A stretch of 64,000 nucleotides of DNA from Saprospiraceae bacterium (GTDB lineage Bacteria > Bacteroidota > Bacteroidia > Chitinophagales > Saprospiraceae), in contig JADJLG010000001.1 of assembly GCA_016710235.1 (NCBI GenBank), positions 2,531,501-2,595,500 on the forward strand. The letters run 5' to 3'. Every line of letters starts with the position of its first letter. The stretch's first letter is position 1. The notes under the pieces are model-generated. The model searched no databases. It saw nothing but the letters and a program-made list of their open reading frames with translations, and had not been told where the DNA came from. Shown here in pieces: positions 1-10,900 of this stretch. The position numbers and the translations under genes are program-made.

Positions 1-920
1 AAATTTAAAATTTCAAAACCTGCCATTAGTCCTAAATCAATTGGTTGGTAACTGGTATTACTATTAGAAACTCTGAGATTGGCACCTGCATGTAAAGCTG
101 TTTCTTTAAGGCTAAAAAAACTTTTCCTGTAATTCGTTCCAATAGATACGAATTGATGAGGTCCCTGAAATGAAGCTGTCATTCTGGGAAAATATTGTGT
201 GTTGGAATTTAAATTATACGTAAAATTCGCCAAGACCGTGGTCCGCAGTGCAGAGATGACTTTCTTATTTCCAAAATAATCAACATCATCAAAATCAGAA
301 TAGTATGAAATATTCTTGAAAAGTGTATAAAAGCTTGAAACTCCGGTTTGAAGTCTCAATTTTTTATTCAGAGAAACGTTATAATAAAGACCGGCTTTCA
401 GATCAGGTACTGCTTTAATATTAGGAGGAAGTCTTTCAGAGGTAGGTAAATTATATTCATCTATACCATTAAATTGATCTGCAAACAAAAGCCTATCGTA
501 ATTAATTTCTTTTTGTGTTATCCCTAATCCTAAACCTCCAGCAATAAAATTTTTTCTTGCTCTGTTTAAAAGTTTATGAAACGAGACTTGAATATTCACT
601 TCATTTGTATTATAGTCTAAATTTCTACTTCGATCGGATAAATAATATAAACCCAATCCTATGAAATCTGAAATGGAAACATTTCGCTGAAGAGGAAGCT
701 TAATGTCACCTAATACAGATAATGTTTTTAATGATTTTGATTCAAAATTTGTCCATTGATCCCTATTGATCAGCCTGACCCTATAATTGCCATCAAAAGC
801 TCCACTCATTGCCGGATTGAGGTAGGTACTTACAGTCATATATTGTGTGAACTGAACATCCTGTGCCTGAATATTCGTGATTATCAATAATAGCAATACA
901 AGTAAGAAATTTTTTGCCAT
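1..920 (-). CDS. PorP/SprF family type IX secretion membrane protein (partial, C-terminus cut off)
   Basis: Reading the minus strand from the ATG at 920 gives an open frame through the window edge, about 306 residues, so the C-terminus is missing. It begins with a hydrophobic signal peptide ending in QAQ (residues 1-20). The mature start DVQFTQYMTVSTYLNPAMSG matches the family hallmark of an aromatic QY segment followed by YLNPA. The rest looks like alternating outer-membrane strands. PorP/SprF proteins are outer-membrane partners of the Bacteroidota type IX secretion and gliding machinery. It is divergent from the NlpC/P60 gene. Its nearness to giant T9SS cargo suggests, but does not prove, a role in anchoring or exporting them. 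Family assignment is confident; the exact paralog is unknown. Confidence 0.85.
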   Translation of the reverse strand, partial: MAKNFLLVLLLLIITNIQAQDVQFTQYMTVSTYLNPAMSGAFDGNYRVRLINRDQWTNFESKSLKTLSVLGDIKLPLQRNVSISDFIGLGLYYLSDRSRNLDYNTNEVNIQVSFHKLLNRARKNFIAGGLGLGITQKEINYDRLLFADQFNGIDEYNLPTSERLPPNIKAVPDLKAGLYYNVSLNKKLRLQTGVSSFYTLFKNISYYSDFDDVDYFGNKKVISALRTTVLANFTYNLNSNTQYFPRMTASFQGPHQFVSIGTNYRKSFFSLKETALHAGANLRVSNSNTSYQPIDLGLMAGFEILN

Positions 921-1056
921 TTGGAGGTTAATGATTAAAAGGCTAAATTAAGTCTAATTTTGATACAGCTGAGTGAATTGTTTATTTTAATTTAATGTAG
1001 TTCGTATCCAATGGCATTTGTTTCAAATTAAAACTGATTCTTAGGCGAGTTCGCAT

Positions 1057-1064
1057 TATTTTTG
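1057..1064 (+). promoter_or_regulatory. Putative Bacteroidota -7 box upstream of NlpC/P60 gene
   Basis: TATTTTTG fits the Bacteroidota TAnnTTTG element and lies about 20 bases before the ATG at 1085. A second copy at 1072-1079 is probably too close to the start. No clear -33 TTG is seen at the right distance, so this is tentative. Confidence 0.25.
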
Positions 1065-1084
1065 GCTTACTTATTTTTGATTAT

Positions 1085-1804
1085 ATGTCGCTTCAGCTTT
1101 CGTTAAATTCAGCAGCAATTCGTTCAGAACCTTCCCATCGTTCAGAGATGGTAAACCAATTGCTCTATGGTGAATCATTCACAGTCCTTGAAGAAAGTGG
1201 ATCATGGAGCATGATCAGATCAAATCATGATGCATATGCAGGTTGGATGGAATCCGCAATTGTGCATAGTTCTCCCCAAGAATCTTACATTCAAGACCGT
1301 ATTTTGACGTCAACTTGTTATTTGGATCGTTTAAACACTTTACTCAGCCCAGGATCTTTTATTGACATGAAAATTCCTGAGTCTTTGAGCTGCCATTTTC
1401 CCAATCCCGAATTGACAATTTCAGAAGCTCTAAATTTAATCTCAAAGAATTTTTTGAATGTTCCCTATTTATGGGGAGGACGAACCGTTTTCGGAGTAGA
1501 CTGTTCTGGATTGTCTCAATTATTTTTAAGATTTTGTGGATTGCATATAATGCGTGATGCCTCTGAGCAGTCAGACATGGGACTCACTATTCCTTTTGAA
1601 GAATTAAAGTTAGGGGACTTACTGTTTTTCCATAATGATAAATACAAAATTATTCATGTTGCTATAGTATTTGCTGAAACTCAGGTCATCCACGCATCCG
1701 GGAAGGTCCATTTGGCGAATTTTGACCAAAAAGGAATATATATTCATTCTAACTCCTACACCCATAATTTTGCTTTCGCAAAACGCTTATTAAATACCAT
1801 TTAG
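1085..1804 (+). CDS. SH3 - NlpC/P60 (C40) cell-wall peptidase
   Basis: A 239-residue protein. Residues about 1-60 form a bacterial SH3-like domain (RSEPSHRSEMVNQLLYGESF, then W...GW). From residue about 110 there is an NlpC/P60 domain with catalytic Cys140 in VDCSG, His191 in IIHVAIVF and a third polar residue, His203, in VIHASG. Such enzymes cleave peptidoglycan stem peptides between D-Glu and the diamino acid, or act as related amidases. No signal peptide is visible at the chosen start, and a stop-rich AT-rich leader lies just upstream, so ATG 1085 is preferred. Leaderless forms of this SH3-C40 architecture are common in Bacteroidota, so export by another route or a cytoplasmic recycling role both remain possible. 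Family call is firm. Confidence 0.88.
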   Translation: MSLQLSLNSAAIRSEPSHRSEMVNQLLYGESFTVLEESGSWSMIRSNHDAYAGWMESAIVHSSPQESYIQDRILTSTCYLDRLNTLLSPGSFIDMKIPESLSCHFPNPELTISEALNLISKNFLNVPYLWGGRTVFGVDCSGLSQLFLRFCGLHIMRDASEQSDMGLTIPFEELKLGDLLFFHNDKYKIIHVAIVFAETQVIHASGKVHLANFDQKGIYIHSNSYTHNFAFAKRLLNTI

Positions 1805-1820
1805 AATTTTATTTGGTAAG

Positions 1821-1835
1821 GTGTGCCAGGCACAC
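1821..1835. promoter_or_regulatory. Interrupted palindrome, possible operator
   Basis: GTGTGCC-A-GGCACAC is a perfect 7-base inverted repeat with a one-base centre. It lies 17 bases after the NlpC/P60 stop and 120 bases before the giant gene. No T-run follows and the loop is too tight for a hairpin terminator, so a dimeric regulator site is the likelier reading. No regulator is identified. Confidence 0.3.
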
Positions 1836-1913
1836 TAAGCCTAAGGAAGATTGGGTTATGGCATATTTTAGATTAATTCTTTGAGATTTGTACAGGGATC
1901 CTTTGATTTTCAT

Positions 1914-1921
1914 TAATTTTG
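1914..1921 (+). promoter_or_regulatory. Putative promoter -7 box of the first giant gene
   Basis: TAATTTTG fits TAnnTTTG. A TTTG at 1887-1890 lies 23 bases upstream, slightly longer than the usual spacing. The ATG at 1956 would follow a leader of about 28 bases. Consensus match only. Confidence 0.35.
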
Positions 1922-1955
1922 TGGAGTTTTAAAAACCGAAGCAAAATCCAACCGC

Positions 1956-4900
1956 ATGAATGTTGTAAAACTCGCTTTTACTACCCCCATTACCATTATT
2001 TTACTTTTTTATTCGCATATAGCTTTAATGGCACAATGCCCATCTCCATACGATCATGTCGTTTTGAATGAAGTTTCAGGGGATGCAGGACAATCTGATG
2101 GCGTAGATGACGCAATTGTAGAAATTGCCGGACCAACAGGAACCGATATTGGCTGCATGGTCATATCCAATTCTGAATGGGCTATAGTTATACCTGAAGG
2201 GACAACAATACCGTCTGACGGCACTTATTTAATCGCTTGTGCTTCAAGGACTTCATCGGATCGTGGTGTGGGAATTAAAGGAGTAAACAATGGTTTAGCT
2301 TGCGATGAATGTGATTTTCCAGGGTTACCTATTGATTTTGATGTATGCGATCCTATTAATATTGTTTATTGCGACTTTTCAGCAACAGGATTTACTTTAG
2401 ACAATCAGCACAGTGCTGACGGCGATCAAGTGATGCTTTTTCGACCTAATGGAACTCCGCATGATGCCATTTATTGGGGTGAATCCAATTCGTTGACCAG
2501 GGGAGGTGCCACAACTGGCGGCGCTTCAGGTGATGCAGATCATGTTACGGTTCAAGATCCTACCAAAGGGTCCTATCTTCTTGGTTCAGGTGTTGTGTCT
2601 ATGGGTAGAGGAGATGGTGGGATTGCAGATACTAGTGCGGTAGCTATTATGCCCAACGGAGCCGGATGTATGGCAAGTCAAATTGCTTACTCTATGCCAA
2701 ACTTGACTGACCCTATATGGGTCAAACATCCTTCAGCTACTTTTACTGGTTGCAATTCCTCTTATTTGCGAATTTCGAATTCATCTGGTGCTCATGGTAA
2801 CCCGTCACATAAGTCTACAGCGGGAGACTTAATTCCATATTCAAACTTAATACCTTCTTCTTGTGATCCCTCTGGTGCGCTAGCTCAATGGGGCTATACT
2901 GATCACCCAAATCCAGGGGTTAGTAATGATGCAATTGCATGGAATCTAATGGTTACAGATACCGTTTTATGCGCTCCCGGCTCCTTAACTTTTACTTTGG
3001 AAGTTTTTAACTGGCAACATGTCAGCGATAATCAAGATACTTTGTCCGGAGCTTGTGATGAAAATATAGGCTCTTATGTAATGGCACCGATTACTGATCC
3101 TAAAATGATTGCCGGTCCACTTTCTATCCAAAGTTGGGAGAGTTATTCTGTGGACCCGGTCAGCGGTATTACAACTATGACATATACCTCAGGTATTTTA
3201 CCAATCGGAAAACATTGTTTTACTTTACAATGGGACGATTATTCGAACTGCTGCGGAAGTACCTCCAAGACCAGCAATGGAGAATGTTATGAGAGACAAC
3301 AGATATGTGTTGAAATTTTCGCTCCTCTGGCTTATGATTGTGACGGAGATCAAATTGCTGACATTCCACAAACTCCTTGTGTGATTTCATGCGCGGACGG
3401 AGATCCCCATGCCGGAGTTATCAATGCTAAACAATATATAATTGGTGGCTCAGATTTGTGTTTTACACTCATGGATAGCGCTGGGGTACTTCCTCCAAAA
3501 ACCAATACGACAGGAGTTTTTCTTTTAGAAAACTTACCTGCATCGGGTGGTTATTATATTGTGGTAAACGATAAGTCTGGTTGTGGCTTTGCTGATTTGA
3601 ATTTAGGAATCAGTAATGATTGTGAAGCGGCGGCCCTGTGTCCATCTAATTTCATGACTGACAGCAGTTCAACTTCGGGCTTATATTGTCCTTCAGACAC
3701 TTTGCAATTCTGCTTAAAAGCAGACAATTTGCCAATGAATGGAATAATCGAATACTATATAGGTCCATGGGATTGTGCTTGGCAGCCAGGTGATGCCACT
3801 AGTGAGAAAGTAGGAGAAGTTATAATTGAGGCCCCAAGTTGTGAAAATTGTCCTGCACCCGCCAACCTCAATCCTGGTGGAACTTGTGGCGATGGTGGTG
3901 GGATCATAGTCAATGAGTTTTCTCAAGGCCAAAGTGGTAATAGAGAGTGGGTAGAACTGTTGGTTGTAGGCCAGTCTTGCTCAACCGTGAATCTAAACGG
4001 TTGGATTCTGAATGACAATGATTTGTCTTGCGGTTCTGCGGGAATTGCACCTGGTTATATTTGGTTTGATTCTAGTAGACCGGGGTGTACCTGTGACTTC
4101 AGTGCTGTGCCGGTAGGATCCAGGATTATTATTTACAATGAAGAAGAGAAAGAAACTTGTTTGCCAGCAGATGATCCTTGTGATAGCAATGGTGATAAAG
4201 TTTACATTTTGCCGGCGAATCATCCATGCTTGGCAACTTGCTATAATTCTGATGCCTTTCCTTGTCCTGGTGCGAACACAAATCCCGGGGGCTTACAACA
4301 AGGTTGGCAAAATGGAACTAGCACAAGTAGTGGATTGCTATTGGGGAATACCAGTGATTGCTTTATAACCAAATGCCCCAACAATCAAATATATCATGGT
4401 ATAGAGTATGGAGCTACAAATTGTGGTTCAGCTGAACCCAACATCACTTGTGCTTCATCAACTAATGGTTCAGGTTCTCAAGAGTATATCATAAAATGTG
4501 GAGACTACTATGCAGATACTGCAGCAATGAGACAAAGCTTCACATCTGCTACGGCGTGTACTATTCAAACTCCGGGTTTAGCGAATAACTCATCAAACTC
4601 CATGATGGTTAATCGTCTATGTGGGATAAATGGATTGTGTTTTGTAGAACCTCTTAATCAAAATTGTGTACCAGTACCACCAATCTGGTATTGTTTAGAT
4701 TATGTTATCCCTCAAGAAGCTTGTCCATCTGACTCATTTTGCCTCAAAGCAAAAATATCCCCATTATCTAGTTCTTGTGATTCTATCGTTGCGATAAACA
4801 GACAATACATTATCTCTTGTCCTTCAGCTGATTTAAAAGCTAGGCACATTGATACTTGTTTCGCTGATTTACCAGCAGGGTTAGATATGGATGTGATGGT

Positions 4901-7900
4901 GATGAATGGTGCTGGGCCGTTTAAATTATGTTGGTCCAGATCGGACGAACCAGGAATCAACCATTGTTTGACCGGCTCAGGCCCAAATTTTACAATCCAC
5001 ATCGACGGACCTACTGAGGGAGAAATAAAAGTGAAGCTTGATTCAATAGTTGATTTAGGTGGGGCAAAGTGTCAAGGAGAAGTGGACAATGATGAAGCCT
5101 GTGTTAATCTTAGACCGGAACCTACAGCCAGTATCACTGATCACAAAGACATATCTAGTTGTTCTACAGGATGCGGATCAGTGACGATTACTTTTGAGGG
5201 CACAGGGCCTTATACATTTGCGTATTGTTTGAATGGTGGAGCTGAAATGGAGGTCTTTGTAGCTGACAATGTATATATAATTGAAGCTTGTCAGCCAGGA
5301 ACCTATAAGATCAAATCCTTTTTTGACGATTTTGGCTGTGGTGGTCAGATACTGAATGACGAAGTTGATGTATTGTTTCAAGGTAACGTTCCTGTAGTGG
5401 ACACCATTTGTATTCCTCAAATGCCGGTGTGTGGCGATAGCTTGGTGTGTCATGATTTGGATACTTTAGTAAAAGTAGTAATTGATACCAATGGTATAAA
5501 CCCGGGACAACTGGATACCGCAATGGTTGCATGGTATCGATACAATCCAAAATTATCTGGATTTGATCCGGTTGCGCATTTAATTACAGATGGTATCATA
5601 AAAATCAAGGATACCACGACTTATTATTTCATTTATACACATCCTGTTACAGGTTGTATGGTTTGCGATTCTGCAACAATTTTTGCAGATTTCTTGGCGT
5701 GTTGCATGCCGCCGTCAATCATTTGCCCAAGAGATACATTTTACCCGCCTGCTTTATGTAACATTGTTCCACCTGCACCAAAGTCCGTTTTTAGGAGAGA
5801 TACCGTTGGTTTGGGAGGCCGCCAAGATACTATTCCTGTTATTTTGAATGGATGTGGTAGTGTGATGTTGACAAGCAGAGATTCAGTCGTTACTTCAAAC
5901 TGCTTAAGAACTATTTACAGATTTTATATTGCCGTAGATTCGATTGGATTTAGAGATAGCTGTGTTCAACAGATTGCATACACTTTCGATACCATCCCTC
6001 CTACACCAATGTGTCCAGCAAATGTAAGTCTGCAATGTCCGGGTGATACAGCCGTTGCGAATACAGGTATAGGTACAGCAATGGATAACTGTATGTCACC
6101 TATCCAGGTTAGATATAGAGATTCAGTCATCAATGGGTCTTGTCCTAATGAAAAAACAATTTTCAGAAAGTGGACATTTACAGATGCGTGTTTGAATTCA
6201 TCTATGTGCACACAGAGTATTTTCATCATTGATACATTACCACCTAAATTTATACCTTCCACGAAACCTAGAGATACAATGGTGGCATGTGAATTTGTAT
6301 TTCCTGCAAGTACTTACGAGGCTTTTGATACATGTCAATTAACATCAGGTGGAAGAGATATAATAAAGCCATGGATCAATGAGATTCACTATGACGATGT
6401 TGGAACAGATACATTTGAATTTATAGAAATAGCAGGTCTTGCCGGTGACAATCTCGCGGGCTATTCATTAGTGCTGTACAATGGTGCGGACAGTTCGATG
6501 TACAATACAATGAACCTGGGAGGTATGATTGACAATGAAGGTTCTTGTATGGGGGCATTGGTATTTGCTTATCCTGTAAATGGTATCCAGAATGGTGCTC
6601 CGGATGGAATCGCCCTAGTCAATGGAGCTACTGTCTGTGAATTCATATCCTATGAAGGATCCTTTAGGGCAAAGAATGGGCCAGCCGCAGGCATTCAAAG
6701 TGTAGATATTGGCGTATTGGAGGCTGGTTCAGATCCAACAGGATTGTCACTTCAGAAAAAAGGATCAGGAAATATGGGAGGGCAGTTTACATGGAATCCA
6801 GTTTCAGCTTGGTCGCCTGGGGCCATGAATACCGGACAAACGATTACTCCTCCACCGGCTTGTATGGGTGGAACTGCAAATGTTGACACTTTTGCGACGG
6901 TTTATAGGTATGATTCTCTCCCGGGCCGTTGCCCCAATGAATATACATTGGTTCGAAAATGGTTTGCTACTGATAGTTGCGGAAACGTGGATTCATTGGT
7001 GCAAAGGATCATGGTAAAGGATACTTCCAAGCCCATGATATGCTCACCATTGACACTTCCTCAAAGTATGTCTGTTTCTTGTAGCAGAGTGCCGGCTATG
7101 GATACGATTTCAGGGATAGATCTTTGTGATAAAAGTCTCTTAGGGAATATATGGATCAATGAAATCCATTATGACAATGCAGGTACTGACACTCTTGAGT
7201 TTATCGAGATCGCTGGCTTTTTCGGAACTAATTTAGCACAGTATAAATTGATGCTATACAATGGTTCGACGGGACTGGTTTATGATTCAATGAGCCTTAG
7301 TGGAATATTGCCAAATGAAAAATGTGGGTATGGAGCTTTGGCCTTTTATTACCCTGTGAATGGCATTCAAAATGGATCTCCGGACGGAATCGCTCTCGTC
7401 AAGGGAATTACAGTATTACAATTCATTTCTTACGAAGGTACATTTCTTGCTGTCAATGGACCAGCATCTGGATTATTTGGAAGTCCAATTTCTAGTTCTG
7501 AAAATGGAACCACACCATTTACGCAATCAATTCAGTTAACAGGTTGTGGCGATGCATACACCGATTTTGTATGGACCGGCCCAATAGACCGTACGCCGGG
7601 TATGTTAAACCCTGGACAGATTGTAAAGGGCAATATTGTGTCATATGGCACAGAACGTCGGGTTCGAGGAATATGTCCTGTGAAAGACACTATTTACCGA
7701 AATTGGTCTTTAGCGGATCGATGTGGAAATACTTTCACATGGACTCAGAGAATTATTTCTGTGGATACATCCAAACCAATCGCAATTTGCAGAAATCTTA
7801 TCGCCTACCTCAATAAACAAGGTATGTCTATGATCCGATCTGCAGATCTTGACGGGGGAAGTTATGATTCTTGCTCTGCGACTTTGAGATTTTTAGCTAC

Positions 7901-10900
7901 AGATACCACATTCAATTGTTTTGATAGGGGGGACCATCTTGTTACCTTATTTGTTTATGATGAATGCAATAATAGTTCTTCTTGTATTTCAACAGTTTCA
8001 GTAGTTGATACATTCCCTCCGATGCTTTTTTGTAAGGATAGGACATTTTTTGCTAACCCTGGGGACTGTGAAGCAATTGTGCATATTGATATAAGCGATA
8101 TTGCAATGGATAATTGTGATCAGAATTTGATGATTATTCAAGATCCGTCTGATCCTTTCAAGCTCGATAGTTTTTTCCCTATTGGAAAACATCTGGTTCG
8201 TATTTCGGTAATGGATCAAGATGGTAACATAGCTTATTGTGAATTTTATGTGGAAGTTAAGGATTACCCTTCGCCAATAGTTGATTTATTTTGCAACAAT
8301 AGTATCCAAGTTAGCCTTGATGCAAATTGCAGCGCAACCATCGGGGCAGATGATATTCTTGAAGGAGGACCATATCGCTGTTATGACTCCTATCGGGTAG
8401 AAGTGCGCGATTGGAATACACTGGCTCTTATTGACAGAATGCCCGGCGTCCCAGGTAGTCAAATAGGTAGAATGGATATAGGAAGACCATTGAAAATTAC
8501 CGTTTTTGATTCTGTGTCTGGTAATAGCTGTTGGTCTCATGCAATAGTGGAAGACAAATTAGCACCTGTTTTGGTTTGTGTACCTGACATTGTTTTGACT
8601 TGTGGTTCGTCTGAAGATCCGATCAATACAGGCACTCCGCTTGTGACTGACAATTGTGGAATTTTTACTCTTTCTTATAAAGATAATGCTACTCAGGGAT
8701 CTTGCTCTCTTGGTTTTGAAAAACAAATAGTAAGAACTTGGATTGCCTCAGACCAATATGGCAATAAAGTTTCTTGTCAGCAATTGATTACGATCAATAT
8801 TGGAGATTTGGCAGATGTGATTGTGCCTCAACATTTTGATGGTTTGCCTGGAAATCAGTCAATGTTGAACTGTAACGAGAAAAAAGATACATTGAAGGAC
8901 TTAACTCCACACTATGCTTTTGATCCACTTTGCGTTGATGGTTATTTGTTAGATTCTGCATATTGGAAAGCCACTGGCGGTGATACAGCCTTAGGAGATT
9001 TTAGCGGAATGAGACGACCTCGTATTTTAGGTTGGAATTGTATTGATTCAGGAATATACAAAGGTCACCCTAGTCCTTATCCCGTATATTATCCTCCACA
9101 TCCTGATTGGACTGCCCAAAATCCAAGATGTTGGGGTCCTGATACTTATGTTTTGTGGAAAGGAACAGGTTTTCCTCAGCCTACGGGCTGCCGAAACTTT
9201 GGTTCAACTTTCCAGGATGTGGTTATTGACATTGCAAAACCTAACTGTAATGCCGGGTCGATTGGTTGCTACAAGGTTTTAAGAAAATGGACTGTGATGG
9301 ACTGGTGTACGGGAGAAATTGGTGGACACAATCAGATTATAAAGGTTGGTGATCCTGAAGGGCCTGAGATATTGTATCCCGATTCCATTGTTGTTCAATC
9401 CGATGTGTGGACTTGTAGTGGAACATGGGAAGTGCCAAGGCCATGGTTAACTGACAATTGCAGTCAGGATATCCATTACACCATGGAGTCTCTTGATGGT
9501 GTAATTTCGGGATCAGAAAAAGACGGGTATTTGATCTCAGACTTAGAATTGGGAAAACACAACATATATATTGTTGCAGAAGATTGTTGTGGCAATTTGA
9601 CAAAGAAGCTGATTAGAGTAAATGTTTTGGACAACACCCCACCAGTGCCGATTTGTATAAAATCAACTGTTGTAAGTCTGGTAGCGGATTCTCATATAAG
9701 TGAGAATATCACTAAAATTTTTGCGACTTCATTTGATGATGGTTCTTTTGATAATTGTGCTCGCCACGTCTATGTAAAAACGATTCGAATGGAAGAATTG
9801 AATGGTACGGTGAATGGCAGAACACCTTCGTTTGATAATAGAATCTCGTGTAATGGACTGAACGGGGATGATGATCCGGATCCTGTGTTTGCACCGGGCA
9901 ATCAGGTATATTTTGATGATTTTGTAAAATTCTGTTGCGCGGATGTAGGACAAAAAATCATGGTAGTGTTGCGAGTATTTGATGTTGATCCGGGAGCAGG
10001 ACCAATCCATCCAAACAGGATGGGAAGAAGTGGGCCAAATTTGGGCAATACAGGTGATTTATTTGGTCACTACAGCGATTGCATGGTAGAAGTAGAAGTA
10101 CAAGACAAGGTATTGCCAACATTGATCCCACCACCGAATATTGTGGTGAGCTGCTGGTTCTGGTATGATTTTGAAAAATTGCGTGATCCATTGGATCCAA
10201 CATTTGGACGAGTGGTAACGGACTTGAGTGCGAGAGCTAAAGTGAAAACAAATGATCTGGTATGTCAGAGATACTGTGTGCCAAATACATTGCACAACTA
10301 TCCTGGCCCATCAGCAGGGGCAGTACCACCGAATTTACCTGCAGCAAACATAGCATGTAACTACTACAACAGCTTGTACAATCCGGCCCATCCGGACAAC
10401 AAGTATGAGTTGGTATGGGGCTTTGATGGCTATGTGACAGGAGGCTGTAATGTATCGGTAACGGTGACACCAAACGATGACAACGTGAAGTGTGGACAAG
10501 GAGTCTTGACAAGGACGTTTACAGTAAGAACGTCAACGGGAGTAACCTTGAGCCGTCAGCAGACGATCTGGATAGTGGACTGTGATCCATTCTATGTGAA
10601 TCCTGCAGACTATTGCGATCCAAACGACGACATCGAATGGCCAACCTGTATCAGCGCGAGCTTACCGGGAAGGGTAGAACTGGACGGATGTGGAGCTGAC
10701 TTGAGCCCTGACAATCCAAGATTGGGCAGACCGAAAGTGATGAACAATGCAGACGACAACTGTGCATTGATCGCAATCGAATATGATGATGAAGTATTTA
10801 CAATTGAGCGGGATGCGTGCTTGAAAGTGATCAGAACGTGGACAGTAATCGACTGGTGCCAGTACGATCCAAGCAGAAACATCCTTACAGGCCGTTGGGA

